Positions 19,077-28,942 of a stretch of DNA of 64,000 bases are shown here, one piece after another (the stretch's first letter is position 1; the number at the start of each line of letters is the position of its first letter). Both the position numbers and the translations under genes were made by a program. This DNA comes from Bradyrhizobium sp. SZCCT0231. GTDB taxonomy: Bacteria > Pseudomonadota > Alphaproteobacteria > Rhizobiales > Xanthobacteraceae. The stretch lies in the NCBI RefSeq assembly GCF_018130245.1, contig NZ_JAFCKP010000002.1, positions 372,001 to 436,000 of the forward strand. The letters run 5' to 3'. Under the pieces are notes generated by a model. The model was not told the DNA's origin. It saw nothing but the letters and a program-made list of their open reading frames with translations, and made no database searches.

Positions 19077-20156
19077 TTACGGCTTGGTGGCGGGCTGCAC
19101 GACCTGCTGTTCGACCAGGCCAAGGCGTCCCGGCAGCGAGCCGGCGCGCATCAGCATGGCGACACTGTTGGCCTCTTCCAGGGTGAAGTTGCCGGAAATC
19201 TGCCCTGAGCCGCCGGTGATGGGCTCGCGGATCACGGGAGCGGAGATCACCTTGTCGTCGAGCACGATGGCAAAGGGCTTTCCGACGTTCTCTGCAGTGA
19301 TGTGGGCAAAGCGCCGCGTGCCGCGGCCGTTGAAGCGGAACGAGGCAATCGGCTCCTTGGTGCCTGCGCTGAATCCCGGGCCGGCATGGCTGATGTCGGA
19401 GCCCTCGAGCGCGCTGTCCTTGGCGACGAGATAAGGAAGCTTGTCCTTGAAGCCGAGCAGGACTTCCGTGCCCGCCGGCGGCGTGCCCGATTGCGCCTGC
19501 TCCGCGGACATCGAGAGGTCGATCAGGTGGAAGCCGACCTTGACCTTCTTGGCGAAGATCGCGGTGACATGCTCGGGCTCCGTCACGCCGGGCAGGAAGA
19601 TGCGGATGCGGTCGGTCCCCTCAGGCTGGACGCTGGCAAGCTTGACGCCGGCGTCCTTGAGGCGCTGCTCGATCATGGCGATGGAATCTTCGACGAGATC
19701 GTGCAGCCGCGCGGCGGATGCGGCATCGGTCGGCGCGAGCCTGAGCAGCCCGTCGCCGGCGTCGGTCACCGTGAGCGCGTGTGTGGGTAACCCCTCCGCC
19801 GCCGAGGCGAGCTTGCGCGTGAGCTGCTCGCGACCTTTGGCGTCCGCGATCTTCACGTCGACGCCGCCGTCGCGGATCGCGAGTCCGGAGAACGCGATCC
19901 GGCCCTCACGCAGGATCTTGTAGACGTCGTCGCGCAGATCCGTCGTGACCGCCTCCCGCAAGGCGTCGGTGTCCACCTTGTAGACGATGCGCGATCCGCC
20001 CAGCTTCTCCATCTTGTCGGCGATGAAGGCCGCGACCTTGACGCGGACCTTGTCGAGCTGGCTGTCGGCAAGCGCGGCACCGGGCAGGGCGATCGCGGAT
20101 ACCATCGCGAACGCAGCGATCAGCCGTGTGATCCGGTTCCGCAGGGGCGTCGTCAT
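19077..20156 (-). CDS. Exported orphan SecD P1-domain-like protein
   Basis: A 359-residue protein with a clear signal peptide (LIAAFAMVSAIALPGAALA). The rest resembles the large periplasmic P1 domain of SecD: a ferredoxin-like base, then the head subdomain with DKVISAPVIREPITGGSGQI and SGNFTLEEANSVAMLMRAG. In SecD this last motif is followed by membrane helices. Here the protein ends soon after (LPGRLGLVEQQVVQ) with no helix. It is therefore a soluble periplasmic copy of the SecD head, not a translocase subunit. No secF or yajC lies nearby. A role in late export or folding is only a guess. Confidence 0.75.
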   Translation of the reverse strand: MTTPLRNRITRLIAAFAMVSAIALPGAALADSQLDKVRVKVAAFIADKMEKLGGSRIVYKVDTDALREAVTTDLRDDVYKILREGRIAFSGLAIRDGGVDVKIADAKGREQLTRKLASAAEGLPTHALTVTDAGDGLLRLAPTDAASAARLHDLVEDSIAMIEQRLKDAGVKLASVQPEGTDRIRIFLPGVTEPEHVTAIFAKKVKVGFHLIDLSMSAEQAQSGTPPAGTEVLLGFKDKLPYLVAKDSALEGSDISHAGPGFSAGTKEPIASFRFNGRGTRRFAHITAENVGKPFAIVLDDKVISAPVIREPITGGSGQISGNFTLEEANSVAMLMRAGSLPGRLGLVEQQVVQPATKP

Positions 20157-20384
20157 GATGACCTCGAGTCTTGCGGCAGGGCGCTGGCAAGCGAATTCAA
20201 TGGCTGTTCTTGGTCACCGGATCAGGCGCAGAGGTTCAAGAGCCACTGCGGCTAGGCGATGGACGAAACCGAAATCATCCATCATTCTGGTCCGGGTCGG
20301 CCGGCCATCGGCCGAGGCCTCGCCGAACCAAAATGTCAAAAGATATGGGGCGGGGGACATGCATCTGAGGGAGGACGGAACTTC

Positions 20385-22292
20385 ATGGCGGGTATCCACG
20401 CGCTCGATCGGTTGATCGGCAACGACTATCCGGATCTTTTGACGGACGAGGAGGTCCGGGCGTTCGAGCAGGTCCCCTACGCCGACCGCGTCGCGGCTGC
20501 GAGCACCTATGACGCCATCAGGCTTGGTGCTGGGCGCAACCCCGACGGGGCGGCGATCCAGTTCCTGCAAAATGCTGATCCCGCCGACACGCCGCTGGTC
20601 GTCACGTATCGCGATTTCATCGCGCGCGTCACGCAGGTCGCCAACATGTTTCACGCGCTCGGCGCCGAGAAGGGCGACGTCATCAGCTTCATGCTGCCGC
20701 TGGTGCCGGATGCCTTCGTCACTCTGTTCGGTGCGGAAGCCGCCGGCATCGCCAATCCCGTCAATCCGCTGCTCGAGCCGCACCAGATCGCTGAGATCCT
20801 TCAGGCCGCCAACACCAAGATCCTGGTGGCGCTCGGACCGATGCCGGGCACCGACATCTGGCAGAAGGTCGAGCAGATCCGCCCGCAGCTCAAGCACCTG
20901 AAGGCCATCGTGCAGGTATTCGGCGGCGGCGATCCGGCCAATGGCATCTTTGCCTTCAGCGACCTGATCAAGCAGCAGCCCTCGGACCGGCTCGTCAGCG
21001 GACGCCAGATTCGCGGCGGCGACATCGCCGCCTATTTCCACACCGGCGGCACCACCGGCACGCCGAAGCTGGTGCGGCACACCCACGCCAACCAAGTCTA
21101 TCAGGCCTGGGCGCTCAATCTGCTGTTGAAGGGCAAGCGCGGCGCCAATCTGCTGTTTGGCATGCCGCTGTTTCACGTCGGTGGATCGCTGACACAGGTG
21201 CTGACGACGCTGTCGAGCGGCGGCTCGCTGGTCGTGCTGTCGCCGAGCGGCTGGCGCAACCCGAATGCGGTGAAGAACATCTGGCAGCTCGTCGAGCGGT
21301 TCAAGCCCGAAGCGCTGTCGAGCGTGCCGACGGTGCTCGCCGCGACCCTCGCGGTGCCGCCGGGCAACGCGGATATCTCGAGCCTGAAATATGCGGCAGG
21401 TGGCGGCTCGGCGATTCCGGTCGCGGTCGGCTCGGCGATTCAGGAGAAACTGAAGCTACCGGTGGTCGAGGTCTACGGCATGACCGAGACCTCGAGCGTG
21501 CACACGCTCGCTTATCCCGGCCGGCCGATCCGGCTCGGCTCGGTCGGCCTTCCCATGCCTTATGCGCGCGTGCGCATCGTGCAGCTCGATGCCGAGGGAC
21601 GCCTGATCCGCGACTGTAAGCCGGACGAGATCGGGGTCGTCATCATGGCCGGGCCCGGCGTGTTCGGCGGCTATCTCAACGACGAGCACAACAAAGGCGC
21701 CTTCGTCGACGAGGTCTGGGTCAACTCCGGCGATCTCGGCCGGCTCGATGCCGACGGCTATCTCTGGATCACCGGCCGCGCCAAGGATCTCGTGATCCGC
21801 GGCGGCCACAACATCGATCCGGCGCCGATCGAGGAGATCATGTTCAGACATCCCGCCGTCGGCTTCGCCGCGGTGGTCGGCCAGCCGGACGCCTATGCCG
21901 GCGAATTGCCGGTGGGGTACGTGCAGCTGAAGCCCGGCACAAAGGTGGAGCCGGGCGAGCTGGAAGCGTGGGTGCGCGAGCGCACGCCGGAGCGCGCCGC
22001 CGTTCCGGTGCAGGTCATTCCAATCGATCCGATGCCGGTGACGGGCGTCGGCAAGGTGTTCAAGCCGCAGCTGCGCTGGGACGCGGCCGAGCGCGTGTTC
22101 ACCAAGGTGCTGGCGCCGCTGGTCGGGCGCGGCATCGATTGCAGGGTGAAGGTCGGTCCGCACGGCAGCCACGGCTCGATCGCGACTGTCACGCTTGCCG
22201 GCCTGCCGTCGGACCAGCGCGAGCAGGTTGCGAGCGAGGTGCATGCACTGCTTGCACCGTTCGTGATGCGCCACGAGGTGGTGCAGGTGTAA
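20385..22292 (+). CDS. Acyl-CoA synthetase (AMP-forming)
   Basis: An ANL-superfamily enzyme that activates a carboxylic acid through an acyl-adenylate to its CoA thioester. It has 635 residues. The P-loop is AYFHTGGTTGTPKLVRHTHA, the A5 motif VYGMTETSS, and the hinge region GDLGRLDADGYLWITGRAKD. The conserved catalytic lysine is in TGVGKVFKPQLR. About 85 residues follow the usual end, in a tail beginning RVFTKVLAPLVGRG. ATG 20385 has a GAGGGAGGA ribosome site; the frame opens further upstream without one. The substrate (fatty, aromatic or dicarboxylic acid) is not evident. Confidence 0.9.
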   Translation: MAGIHALDRLIGNDYPDLLTDEEVRAFEQVPYADRVAAASTYDAIRLGAGRNPDGAAIQFLQNADPADTPLVVTYRDFIARVTQVANMFHALGAEKGDVISFMLPLVPDAFVTLFGAEAAGIANPVNPLLEPHQIAEILQAANTKILVALGPMPGTDIWQKVEQIRPQLKHLKAIVQVFGGGDPANGIFAFSDLIKQQPSDRLVSGRQIRGGDIAAYFHTGGTTGTPKLVRHTHANQVYQAWALNLLLKGKRGANLLFGMPLFHVGGSLTQVLTTLSSGGSLVVLSPSGWRNPNAVKNIWQLVERFKPEALSSVPTVLAATLAVPPGNADISSLKYAAGGGSAIPVAVGSAIQEKLKLPVVEVYGMTETSSVHTLAYPGRPIRLGSVGLPMPYARVRIVQLDAEGRLIRDCKPDEIGVVIMAGPGVFGGYLNDEHNKGAFVDEVWVNSGDLGRLDADGYLWITGRAKDLVIRGGHNIDPAPIEEIMFRHPAVGFAAVVGQPDAYAGELPVGYVQLKPGTKVEPGELEAWVRERTPERAAVPVQVIPIDPMPVTGVGKVFKPQLRWDAAERVFTKVLAPLVGRGIDCRVKVGPHGSHGSIATVTLAGLPSDQREQVASEVHALLAPFVMRHEVVQV

Positions 22293-22307
22293 GAAGGGCA
22301 GTGATCT

Positions 22308-22446
22308 CGTAGGGTGGGTTAGCCCTGCAGATGCGCAAAGCGCAGCTGCTCGGTGTAACCCACCTCTTTCGTCTCCGCGGCAACAGAAGTGGTGGGTTAC
22401 GCTAGCGGACTGTGCTTCGCACAGCCGCGCGCTAACCCACCCTACG
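22308..22446. repeat. Palindromic repeat, family D, copy 1
   Basis: The outer arms are CGTAGGGTGGGTTAG and CTAACCCACCCTACG, with inner arms GTAACCCACC and GGTGGGTTAC and a GCACAG-type hairpin. It ends 6 bases before the stop of the amidohydrolase gene. Copy 2 (23654-23795) has the same order of parts and orientation. Confidence 0.88.
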
Positions 22447-22452
22447 AAGCCT

Positions 22453-23625
22453 CTAACCCGCCGGCATCCGCGTCTCGACCAGACGAGCCCAGAACGAGGC
22501 GCCGTGGCCTAGGATGTTGTCGTTGAAGACATAGGCCGGGTGGTGGCACTCGTTGCCGTCGCCCATGCCGACCAGCACCATCGCGCCGGGGCGTGCTTCC
22601 AGCATGAAGGAGAAATCCTCGGCGCCCATCATCGGGACGAACTTGTCGTTGACGCGATCGGTGCCGACGATGTCGCGGGCGACGTCGGCGGCAATGCCGG
22701 CCTCGCGCGCATGGTTCATCGTCACCGGATACATCCGCGTGTACTTCGTCTCGGCCGAACCGCCATAGGCGCGGGCGATGCTGTCGGCGACTTCGCCGAT
22801 GCGGCGCTCGACGAGATCGCGCACTTCGGGGTCGAGCGTGCGCACGGTGCCGGCGAGCTCGGCGACCTCAGGGATGATGTTGAAGGCCGTGCCGGAATGG
22901 AATTGCGTGATCGAGATCACCGCTGACTTCAGCGGATCGACGTTGCGCGCGACGATCGACTGTAGCGCACCCACGATCTGCGAGCCGATCAGCACGCTGT
23001 CGACCGATTTGTGTGGACCTGCGCCGGCGTGGCCGCCCTTGCCGCGGACGGTGATCTGGATGTTGTCGGAGGAGGCGAGCATCGGGCCGGGCGTGGTGGC
23101 GAAATGGCCTTCGGGCAGGTTCGGCATGTTGTGCATGCCGTAGACCTCCTGGATGTTCCAGCGCGTCATCAGCCCGTCTTCGACCATGGCCTTGCCGCCG
23201 CCGCCGCCTTCCTCGGCGGGCTGGAAGATCATGACGGCGGTGCCGTCGAAATTGCGCGTCTCGGCGAGATATTTGGCCGCGCCCAGCAGCATCGCGGTGT
23301 GGCCGTCATGGCCGCAAGCGTGCATCTTGCCGGGGACCTTTGACGCATAGGGCACGCCCGAGGTTTCCATGATCGGCAGCGCGTCCATGTCGGCGCGCAG
23401 GCCGATGGTCTTGCCGGAGCCGGACTTGCGGCCGCGGATCACGCCGACCACGCCGGTGCGGCCGATGCCCGTCACCACCTCGTCGCAGCCGAACTCGCGC
23501 AAGCGATCGGCGACGATGGCGGCGGTGCGGTGGACTTCGTAGAGCAGCTCGGGGTTCTCGTGGAAGTCATGGCGCCAGGCGGCCATTTCGTCGGAGAGGG
23601 CGGCGACGCGATTGACGATGGGCAT
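22453..23625 (-). CDS. M20 family metallo-amidohydrolase (hippurate hydrolase / N-acyl amino acid deacylase type)
   Basis: A zinc enzyme of 390 residues that releases amino acids from N-acyl or N-aroyl derivatives. The metal region HACGHDGHTAMLLGAAKYL and the QPAEEGGGGGKAM motif are intact, and the dimerisation domain follows (TVRGKGGHAGAGPHKSVD). The C-terminal metal histidine is in NECHHPAYVFND. Related enzymes include hippuricase and the IAA-amino acid hydrolases, so a plant-linked substrate is plausible but unproven. The gene sits exactly between two direct copies of repeat D. Confidence 0.9.
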   Translation of the reverse strand: MPIVNRVAALSDEMAAWRHDFHENPELLYEVHRTAAIVADRLREFGCDEVVTGIGRTGVVGVIRGRKSGSGKTIGLRADMDALPIMETSGVPYASKVPGKMHACGHDGHTAMLLGAAKYLAETRNFDGTAVMIFQPAEEGGGGGKAMVEDGLMTRWNIQEVYGMHNMPNLPEGHFATTPGPMLASSDNIQITVRGKGGHAGAGPHKSVDSVLIGSQIVGALQSIVARNVDPLKSAVISITQFHSGTAFNIIPEVAELAGTVRTLDPEVRDLVERRIGEVADSIARAYGGSAETKYTRMYPVTMNHAREAGIAADVARDIVGTDRVNDKFVPMMGAEDFSFMLEARPGAMVLVGMGDGNECHHPAYVFNDNILGHGASFWARLVETRMPAG

Positions 23626-23653
23626 GAGGTGGGATCCGTTTTTTGTTGTCGTT

Positions 23654-23795
23654 CGTAGGGTGGGTTAGCCCTGCAGATGCGCATAGCGCATCTGCGCGGC
23701 GTAACCCACCACTGTTTGTCTCCGTGGACGCGAAAGAGGTGGGTTACGCCCAGCGGACTGCGCTTCGCGCAGCCGCAAGGCTAACCCACCCTACG
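23654..23795. repeat. Palindromic repeat, family D, copy 2
   Basis: The same arms as 22308-22446 (CGTAGGGTGGGTTAG ... CTAACCCACCCTACG). It lies between the amidohydrolase start (28 bases away) and the purB stop (3 bases away). Any promoter for the amidohydrolase would have to lie within or beyond this element. Confidence 0.88.
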
Positions 23796-23798
23796 ATC

Positions 23799-25106
<1,308 letters not shown>

Positions 25107-25335
25107 CTGACGGCTCCAGCAAGGTAGGCGGGCGGCCCAAGGGGGCGGTGCCAGCCAAAATGTTTTTTACGCCGTGATTTAGCAGAGCGGGGAGAGCGAA
25201 ACAAACGGCGGGGGCAAGGTAGCGGGGGATGATTGGACCGAACAGGCAGCTAGCGCCCAGGCCGGCTGGGGGCGGGTCGCCTCCGGGGCTTGGCCGGGGA
25301 GCCGCAGAAATCAGCGGTCAATCACGGATCATTGA

Positions 25336-25359
25336 CTGACAGATATTGAAATCTGTCAG
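25336..25359 (+). promoter_or_regulatory. Operator-like inverted repeat for the TetR regulator
   Basis: CTGACAGAT-ATTGAA-ATCTGTCAG is a perfect 9-bp inverted repeat with a 6-base spacer, a form and size typical of TetR-family operators. It covers the -35 element of the promoter at 25346-25374, so a bound repressor would block that promoter. The only regulator encoded downstream is the TetR protein at 25687. Confidence 0.7.
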
Positions 25360-25374
25360 CGAGACGTGTATATC
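25346..25374 (+). promoter_or_regulatory. Promoter of the small ORF - tetR unit
   Basis: TTGAAA (25346-25351), 17 bases, TATATC (25369-25374). This is close to the alphaproteobacterial housekeeping consensus. The expected start near 25381 lies about 115 bases before the 33-codon ORF. The rest of the 388-base gap between purB and that ORF shows nothing else I can name. Confidence 0.65.
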
Positions 25375-25494
25375 CGTTTCCGGACGCTCCGATTGGGCGT
25401 CCCGCGACGGCCCCGGGGAGCCCGACATCCGAACAAGCTCGGATCGGAGGGCGGATTGAAGAACGGGGACCGCGGAGAATGGAGACTTAAGACA

Positions 25495-25596
25495 ATGACG
25501 ACCGAAATCCTCAATTTCACCGGCGTGATTGGGCATTGGCTCAATTTGCTGGTGGCGCGCCAGATCGCGGCGCAGGCTGCAAAACTGCCTCATTAA
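25495..25596 (+). CDS. 33-residue peptide upstream of tetR
   Basis: An ATG with GGAG 10 bases upstream opens a 33-codon frame. The peptide has a hydrophobic middle (NFTGVIGHWLNLLVARQIA) and ends KLPH; it could be a short amphipathic membrane peptide. It is the first open frame after the operator-controlled promoter, and its stop is 90 bases before tetR. I recognise no family. It may be a leader peptide coupling translation, or a small target gene of the regulator. Confidence 0.5.
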   Translation: MTTEILNFTGVIGHWLNLLVARQIAAQAAKLPH

Positions 25597-25686
25597 GGCA
25601 TAGGCTTTCCGAACGACCGGCGAGGGCGCTTCGGAAGCAGCCCTACTGCCGGGTAACTGAGCCCCAAACGGGAACATGGTGCTGGC

Positions 25687-26274
25687 ATGAATGAAGCCGT
25701 TGTCTTGACGCCGGAGCGGATCCTCGAGGTCACCGAGGACGTGCTCAGGCGTTACGGGCTTGCCAAGGCCACCGTGGTCGACGTTGCCCGTGCGCTCGAT
25801 GTGAGCCACGGCAGCGTCTATCGCCATTTCCCGAGCAAGGCCTCGCTGCGCGAGGCCGTCGCCAAGCGCTGGCTGGACCGCATCGACGCCCCGTTGCTGG
25901 CGATCGCCAAGGAGCAGGGGCCGGCGCCCGACAGGCTCGACCGCTGGCTGCGCACGCTGTTCGCCGCCAAGCGTTCGCGTGTGCTCGACGATCCTGAAAT
26001 GTTCGAGACTTATCTGACCCTGGCGCGCGAGGCCTGCGCGGCCGTCAAGTGCCACAAGGACACCATGATCGACCAGATCGCGGCGATCCTGACCGACGGC
26101 GTGAAGCAGGGCGAATTCGCCGTGGGCGACGTCAAGGCGACCGCCCGCGCGATCTTCGATGCGACCGTCCGCTTCCACCATCCGGCCCATGCCGACGAGT
26201 GGAAGGACGCCGATCTCTCCGCGCGCGTCGATGCGACGCTGGCGCTGGTGCTGCGCGGGTTGAGGGCGGCCTAA
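25687..26274 (+). CDS. TetR family transcriptional regulator
   Basis: A 195-residue one-component repressor. The helix-turn-helix is VVDVARALDVSHGSVYRHFPS near residue 30, in the usual TetR position. The C-terminal ligand-binding region contains two Cys (LAREACAAVKCHKD). It probably represses its own promoter through the dyad at 25336-25359. No transporter or enzyme shares the transcription unit, apart from the 33-residue ORF, so other targets would be elsewhere. The start is ATG 25687. Confidence 0.9.
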   Translation: MNEAVVLTPERILEVTEDVLRRYGLAKATVVDVARALDVSHGSVYRHFPSKASLREAVAKRWLDRIDAPLLAIAKEQGPAPDRLDRWLRTLFAAKRSRVLDDPEMFETYLTLAREACAAVKCHKDTMIDQIAAILTDGVKQGEFAVGDVKATARAIFDATVRFHHPAHADEWKDADLSARVDATLALVLRGLRAA

Positions 26275-26309
26275 GGCCGCAGGACCCATTCAGTCCCGGG
26301 TGCGGCCAA

Positions 26310-26615
26310 TCAATCTCTTGTCTTGTGGAGAGCGGCGCCATCGCGAAGTGAGGGCGAGGAAACCGAATGTCTTCGCGTGTGGAAGGCAGGATCGGACGAT
26401 GGCACGACCGGCGGACTATCCGGATATGCATTGACTGCGATTTCGACGGCGTCTTTTGACCGCTTTCGAAGGCGGTAGAATGTCAGCTCCTGATCCAACA
26501 TCGGGCAGCGAAAGTGGACGACGGCTGTGTCCGGCAGGCGGCAAAGTTCGTCGATGAGCTCGCCTACGGTAATGATCGGGGGATGGTCGACTGCCTTGTG
26601 GTGACCCTTGCTCAT
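26310..26615 (-). CDS. Hypothetical protein, about 100 residues
   Basis: A 101-residue soluble protein. The first two thirds look like a compact domain (ITVGELIDELCRLPDTAVVH and DQELTFYRLRKRSKDAVEIA). The last third is Ser/Pro/Arg-rich and may be disordered. ATG 26615 follows AAGGAG at 9 bases, which supports translation. It is convergent with tetR (36 bases between stops). I recognise no named family, so the function is unknown. Confidence 0.6.
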   Translation of the reverse strand: MSKGHHKAVDHPPIITVGELIDELCRLPDTAVVHFRCPMLDQELTFYRLRKRSKDAVEIAVNAYPDSPPVVPSSDPAFHTRRHSVSSPSLRDGAALHKTRD

Positions 26616-26714
26616 GACCCTTTACTCCTTCACTGCCGTACTAACCGCTCCGTTCCAATTTGGTTCAGCAGATTGAGAAGCTTCAAGGGATAAGGCAGTG
26701 CGGCAGCTTTGCTG

Positions 26715-27365
26715 CTAGATCCTCGTCAGCCCGCATGTCGCGGCGAGCCGCACCAGCTGCGCATCCGTGCGCGCGCCGGTCTTCGACTTGATCAGGTAGT
26801 GATAGTTCTGGACTGTCTTCACACTGAGATTGAGATGTGCTGCGATCTGCTCGGTGGTGGCGCCGCCGGCGAACTGGCGCAGGATCTCGATCTCGCGTTC
26901 GCCCAGTTGATCCAGCGCAGAGCCCGCCGACAAACTGTCCTCTGCCAGCACATGCGCGATGTCATCGCTCATGGCGCGCTCGCCGCGCGCCACGCTGCGG
27001 ACGGCGTGCACAACCGCGGACGGCTCGCTGCTCTTGGTGACGAAGCCGCTCGCGCCCGCGCCGAAGGCTGCCTTCACCAGCACGGCTTCGTTGTGCATGG
27101 TGAAGACGAGGATCCGCGCTCGCGGGCTGCGCGCGCGGATGTTGCGGATCGCCTCCAGCCCGCTCGCGCCGGGCATCGAGATATCGAGCACGACGACATC
27201 GGGATCATGCGCCTTGAACGCGCCGTAGGCGTCCGCGGCGTTGTCGGCTTCAGCCACGACATGCAGATCGCCCTGGCTCTCCAGCACGCGCCGATAGCCT
27301 TGCCGCACGATCGGGTGGTCATCGACCAGCAGCACGGAAATGCCTGTTGCTGCAACCTCGCTCAT
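26715..27365 (-). CDS. NarL/FixJ-type response regulator
   Basis: A 216-residue receiver plus LuxR-type DNA-binding protein. The receiver opens VLLVDDHPIVRQGYRRVLES and the phospho-acceptor is in DPDVVVLDISMPG. The C-terminal helix-turn-helix reads GGATTEQIAAHLNLSVKTVQ. The frame opens at 27401, but the ATG at 27365, 8 bases after the kinase stop, fits an operon. It is phosphorylated by the adjacent kinase, by inference. The target genes are unknown. The pair resembles the MoxYX layout of methylotrophs, but that name is only a guess. Confidence 0.92.
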   Translation of the reverse strand: MSEVAATGISVLLVDDHPIVRQGYRRVLESQGDLHVVAEADNAADAYGAFKAHDPDVVVLDISMPGASGLEAIRNIRARSPRARILVFTMHNEAVLVKAAFGAGASGFVTKSSEPSAVVHAVRSVARGERAMSDDIAHVLAEDSLSAGSALDQLGEREIEILRQFAGGATTEQIAAHLNLSVKTVQNYHYLIKSKTGARTDAQLVRLAATCGLTRI

Positions 27366-27372
27366 TCCGGCC

Positions 27373-28743
27373 TCACGCAGCGAGTGGAATGGTGGCGGCA
27401 ACGCTGAGGCCGCCGCGGGCAGGCAGGATCGACAGCGATCCGCCGGCGGCCGTGACGCGCTCGCGGATGCCGGTCAGGCCGAAACCGGCCGACTGCGCGA
27501 CACGGGCCGCATCGCCGCCGCCATCGTCCTCGATACGGATCAGCAGCGCATCGTCCACGCCCGCGCGCCGCTCGACGCGTAGCGAGATCTCGCGCGCCGC
27601 CCCGTGACGCAGCGCGTTGGTCAGGCATTCCTGTGCCACGCGATAGGCCGCGGTGGCGGCCGGTCCGCTGATGTCGGTGAGGTCGCCCCTGAGGTCGAGC
27701 CGGATCGTCGGCCGCGCCGCACTGTGCGAGCGCCAGCTGTCGACGAGATTGACGAGGCTTGCCTCGAGCCCGAGCTCCTCGGGCAGCGGATTGCGCAGCC
27801 GCTTCAGCGCATCGCGCAGCGAAGCCATCAGGTGATGGGTGGCTTGCGAGATCATGCGCGCATCCTGCGCGATCCCGGCGTCGCTGTTGTCCTTCGTGCT
27901 CGCCGTTTCGATTGTATTGGCGAAGGCGAGGATGGCGGAGAGATTCTGGCCGAACTCGTCGTGCAACTCGCGGGCGAGGGCGCGGCGTTCGTCGTCGCGG
28001 ATCTCGATCAGGCGCCGCGTCAGCGCGGCGCGCTGCTCGGTGGCTTCCTCCAGCCGGCCGCCGAGCTCGCCGACGGCGCTGCCGATCATCGCGAGCTCCA
28101 TCGAACGGAAGCGCGGCAGATTCGTGCGATATTGACCGCGCGCCATGCGCTGCAAGGCGGTGACGATCTCGCGCGCCGGCGCCAGCGCATGTGCGATCGC
28201 CAGCGACGCCAGCAGCGCAATTGCCGCCGCCATCAACAGCGCGACGTCGATGACGTTGAGGATGTACTCCCAGGCCAGCGAGACGGCCGCCGCCCCGTCC
28301 GGCGTCGCGACCACCGTCCCGGCAGCCGCCGCGCGGGGGCTGACGGGCCGTACCACCTCGGCGTGGCTGCCGAGGAAGGTGGGCACAATGGCGGCGAACC
28401 AACGTGGCGGCGTCTTGCCCAACCCCTCGCTCTGCCCGCAGAGCGGCTTCTCGAATGCCGCAGCCGGCTGGAACTCGACGCAGACGCCGGGCGAGATCAG
28501 CTTCATCGTCTCCAGCGTGCGCCAGTCTGGAACCGGCAGAAGATGCTCGCGCGCTCTGCTGCTGCGCAACAAAAGCTCACGCCAATACAGCGCCTGTAGC
28601 GCCTGTGCGACCCGTTGTGCCGAGGCCGCAGTCGCCCGATCGACGCTGCGATAGGCGTCGAAGGTGGCCCAGACGGTCGCGGCTCCAAGGCAAAGCGCGA
28701 CGATGAGCAGCAGACGGGCGACAAGCTGAAGCACGAGGCGCAT
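27373..28743 (-). CDS. NarX/DegS-type (HisKA_3) sensor histidine kinase
   Basis: About 456 residues. Two membrane helices (LVLQLVARLLLIVALCLGAA and the stretch around VALLMAAAIALLASLAIA) enclose a periplasmic sensing region of about 140 residues. A HAMP-like linker follows, then the HisKA_3 phospho-acceptor RRALARELHDEFGQNLSAIL and an HATPase domain with the G box GFGLTGIRERV. The periplasmic part has two Cys (GVCVEF and KPLCGQS). ATG 28743 follows GGGGAT; the frame opens at 28842. It forms an operon with the response regulator downstream. Confidence 0.92.
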   Translation of the reverse strand: MRLVLQLVARLLLIVALCLGAATVWATFDAYRSVDRATAASAQRVAQALQALYWRELLLRSSRAREHLLPVPDWRTLETMKLISPGVCVEFQPAAAFEKPLCGQSEGLGKTPPRWFAAIVPTFLGSHAEVVRPVSPRAAAAGTVVATPDGAAAVSLAWEYILNVIDVALLMAAAIALLASLAIAHALAPAREIVTALQRMARGQYRTNLPRFRSMELAMIGSAVGELGGRLEEATEQRAALTRRLIEIRDDERRALARELHDEFGQNLSAILAFANTIETASTKDNSDAGIAQDARMISQATHHLMASLRDALKRLRNPLPEELGLEASLVNLVDSWRSHSAARPTIRLDLRGDLTDISGPAATAAYRVAQECLTNALRHGAAREISLRVERRAGVDDALLIRIEDDGGGDAARVAQSAGFGLTGIRERVTAAGGSLSILPARGGLSVAATIPLAA

Positions 28744-28942
28744 GCGATCATCCCCGACGTTTGGTAAGGTCAGCCTAACAACGCTGCCGCGCCTTGCCAA
28801 TTGCAGGGAACGCCAGGATTGCAGCTCGGGCAAATTTCCCAAGCCGGATTGGGCATGGGTCTTTGGACCGGGCGCGGCGGCTTTGATCTAATCGGGCAGG
28901 AATCTTTTGGGGCCAATCGTTGCGGGCGAGGAGCGGTGCAGC

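Noticed and set aside
28820-28900. TTGGAC ... TCTAAT as promoter of the channel operon
   Set aside because: The spacing is 18 bases and the -35 matches poorly, so it is not strong enough to list as a feature.
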